The notes beneath the pieces were generated by a model, which was not told where the DNA came from, ran no database searches, and saw only the letters and a list, made by a program, of their open reading frames with translations. Below are positions 5,481 through 5,645 of a stretch of DNA of 5,645 nucleotides, one piece after another; position 1 is the stretch's first letter, and the number at the start of each line of letters is the position of its first letter. The stretch is from an uncultured Tessaracoccus sp. Its GTDB lineage: Bacteria > Actinomycetota > Actinomycetes > Propionibacteriales > Propionibacteriaceae. The stretch spans positions 1 to 5,645 of the forward strand of contig NZ_CAMYPD010000080.1 of assembly GCF_947286155.1 (NCBI RefSeq), written 5' to 3'. The position numbers were made by a program, and so were the translations under genes.

Positions 5481-5530
5481 GTCACAGGAGCGGAAGCCGA
5501 TACGGCTAGGCCTTCTCTAGCACGTCAGAG

Positions 5531-5576
5531 AAAAAGGGGACGGTGACCGGGCTCGAAATCGGAACCGGTCACCGTC
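5531..5576 (-). terminator. Intrinsic terminator downstream of rplO
   Basis: A perfect 12-bp stem (GACGGTGACCGG at 5539-5550, CCGGTCACCGTC at 5565-5576) encloses a 14-nt loop. On the minus strand it is followed by CCC and five T (5535-5531), then CTCT. It starts 15 nt past the rplO stop. This is a classical rho-independent terminator ending the upstream ribosomal protein transcript before secY. No T run lies on the other side, so it should act only in the rplO direction. Confidence 0.88.
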
Positions 5577-5591
5577 GTGAAGGTTGTGTGC

Positions 5592-5645
5592 TCAGAGCTC
5601 GTTCGCAGAACCGCCGGCAGCAGCCAGCTTCTCCTTCGCAGAACC
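5592..5645 (-). CDS. rplO: 50S ribosomal protein L15, C-terminal end (partial)
   Basis: Only the last 17 codons and the TGA lie in the window, reading GSAKEKLAAAGGSANEL; the rest continues beyond base 5645. The ending A..KL.AAGGS is the usual C-terminal form of bacterial L15, which binds 23S rRNA and acts late in large-subunit assembly. Its position just upstream of secY is the conserved place for rplO. The identification rests on this short tail plus gene order. The frame has no stop up to the window edge. Confidence 0.85.
   Translation of the reverse strand, partial: GSAKEKLAAAGGSANEL

Noticed and set aside
5452..5511. Inverted repeat GCCTAGC/GCTAGGC and the short AGCCG/CGGCT stem upstream of secY
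   Set aside because: The arms are short, widely spaced or weak, and do not frame the promoter symmetrically. They are not distinguishable from chance.

Overview
The window is a GC-rich, gene-dense piece of an actinobacterial (Actinomycetota) chromosome. It covers the distal part of the ribosomal protein/translocase cluster, read almost entirely on the minus strand: rplO (3' end only), secY, adk, map, a small membrane protein gene, a membrane-anchored zinc metallopeptidase gene, infA and rpmJ. The order rplO-secY-adk-map-infA-rpmJ, the protein sequences (short-LID adenylate kinase, IF-1 beginning MAKKEGALE), the DUF1707-like protein and the leaderless-looking promoters all point to Actinomycetota. 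A narrower placement, for example Propionibacteriales or Micrococcales, would be a guess. The first 45 bases are not genomic: they are an Illumina Nextera i7-side adapter left at a contig end.

Layout, right to left in the direction of most transcription. rplO ends at 5592 and is followed by a strong intrinsic terminator (12-bp stem, then a T run). A new promoter (TTGGGG, 18 nt, TAGGCT) then drives secY. secY and adk overlap by 4 nt (GTGA) and adk and map overlap by 1 nt (TGATG), so the three are translationally coupled: preprotein channel, nucleotide-energy enzyme and N-terminal methionine excision. After a 19-nt gap comes a 119-residue DUF1707-like, C-terminally anchored membrane protein. 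A 70-nt gap holding a large hairpin follows, and then a 403-residue transmembrane protein whose outer domain carries a HEYSH zinc-protease motif.

The only plus-strand gene, a YciI-family protein (746-1024), converges on the metallopeptidase gene with 4 nt between stop codons and diverges from infA. The 125-nt divergent region carries a well-formed infA promoter inside an 8-bp inverted repeat, and a probable leaderless promoter for the YciI gene. infA (IF-1) is followed by a GC-rich hairpin, a 213-nt spacer with two further small hairpins, and rpmJ (L36, zinc-binding form). rpsM would be expected next, but the contig stops in the adapter.

I see no mobile element, CRISPR array, tRNA, rRNA or clear new biological system. 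The most interesting points are the three-gene insertion between map and infA, the altered third-ligand motif of the metallopeptidase, the shared promoter architecture, and the adapter contamination.
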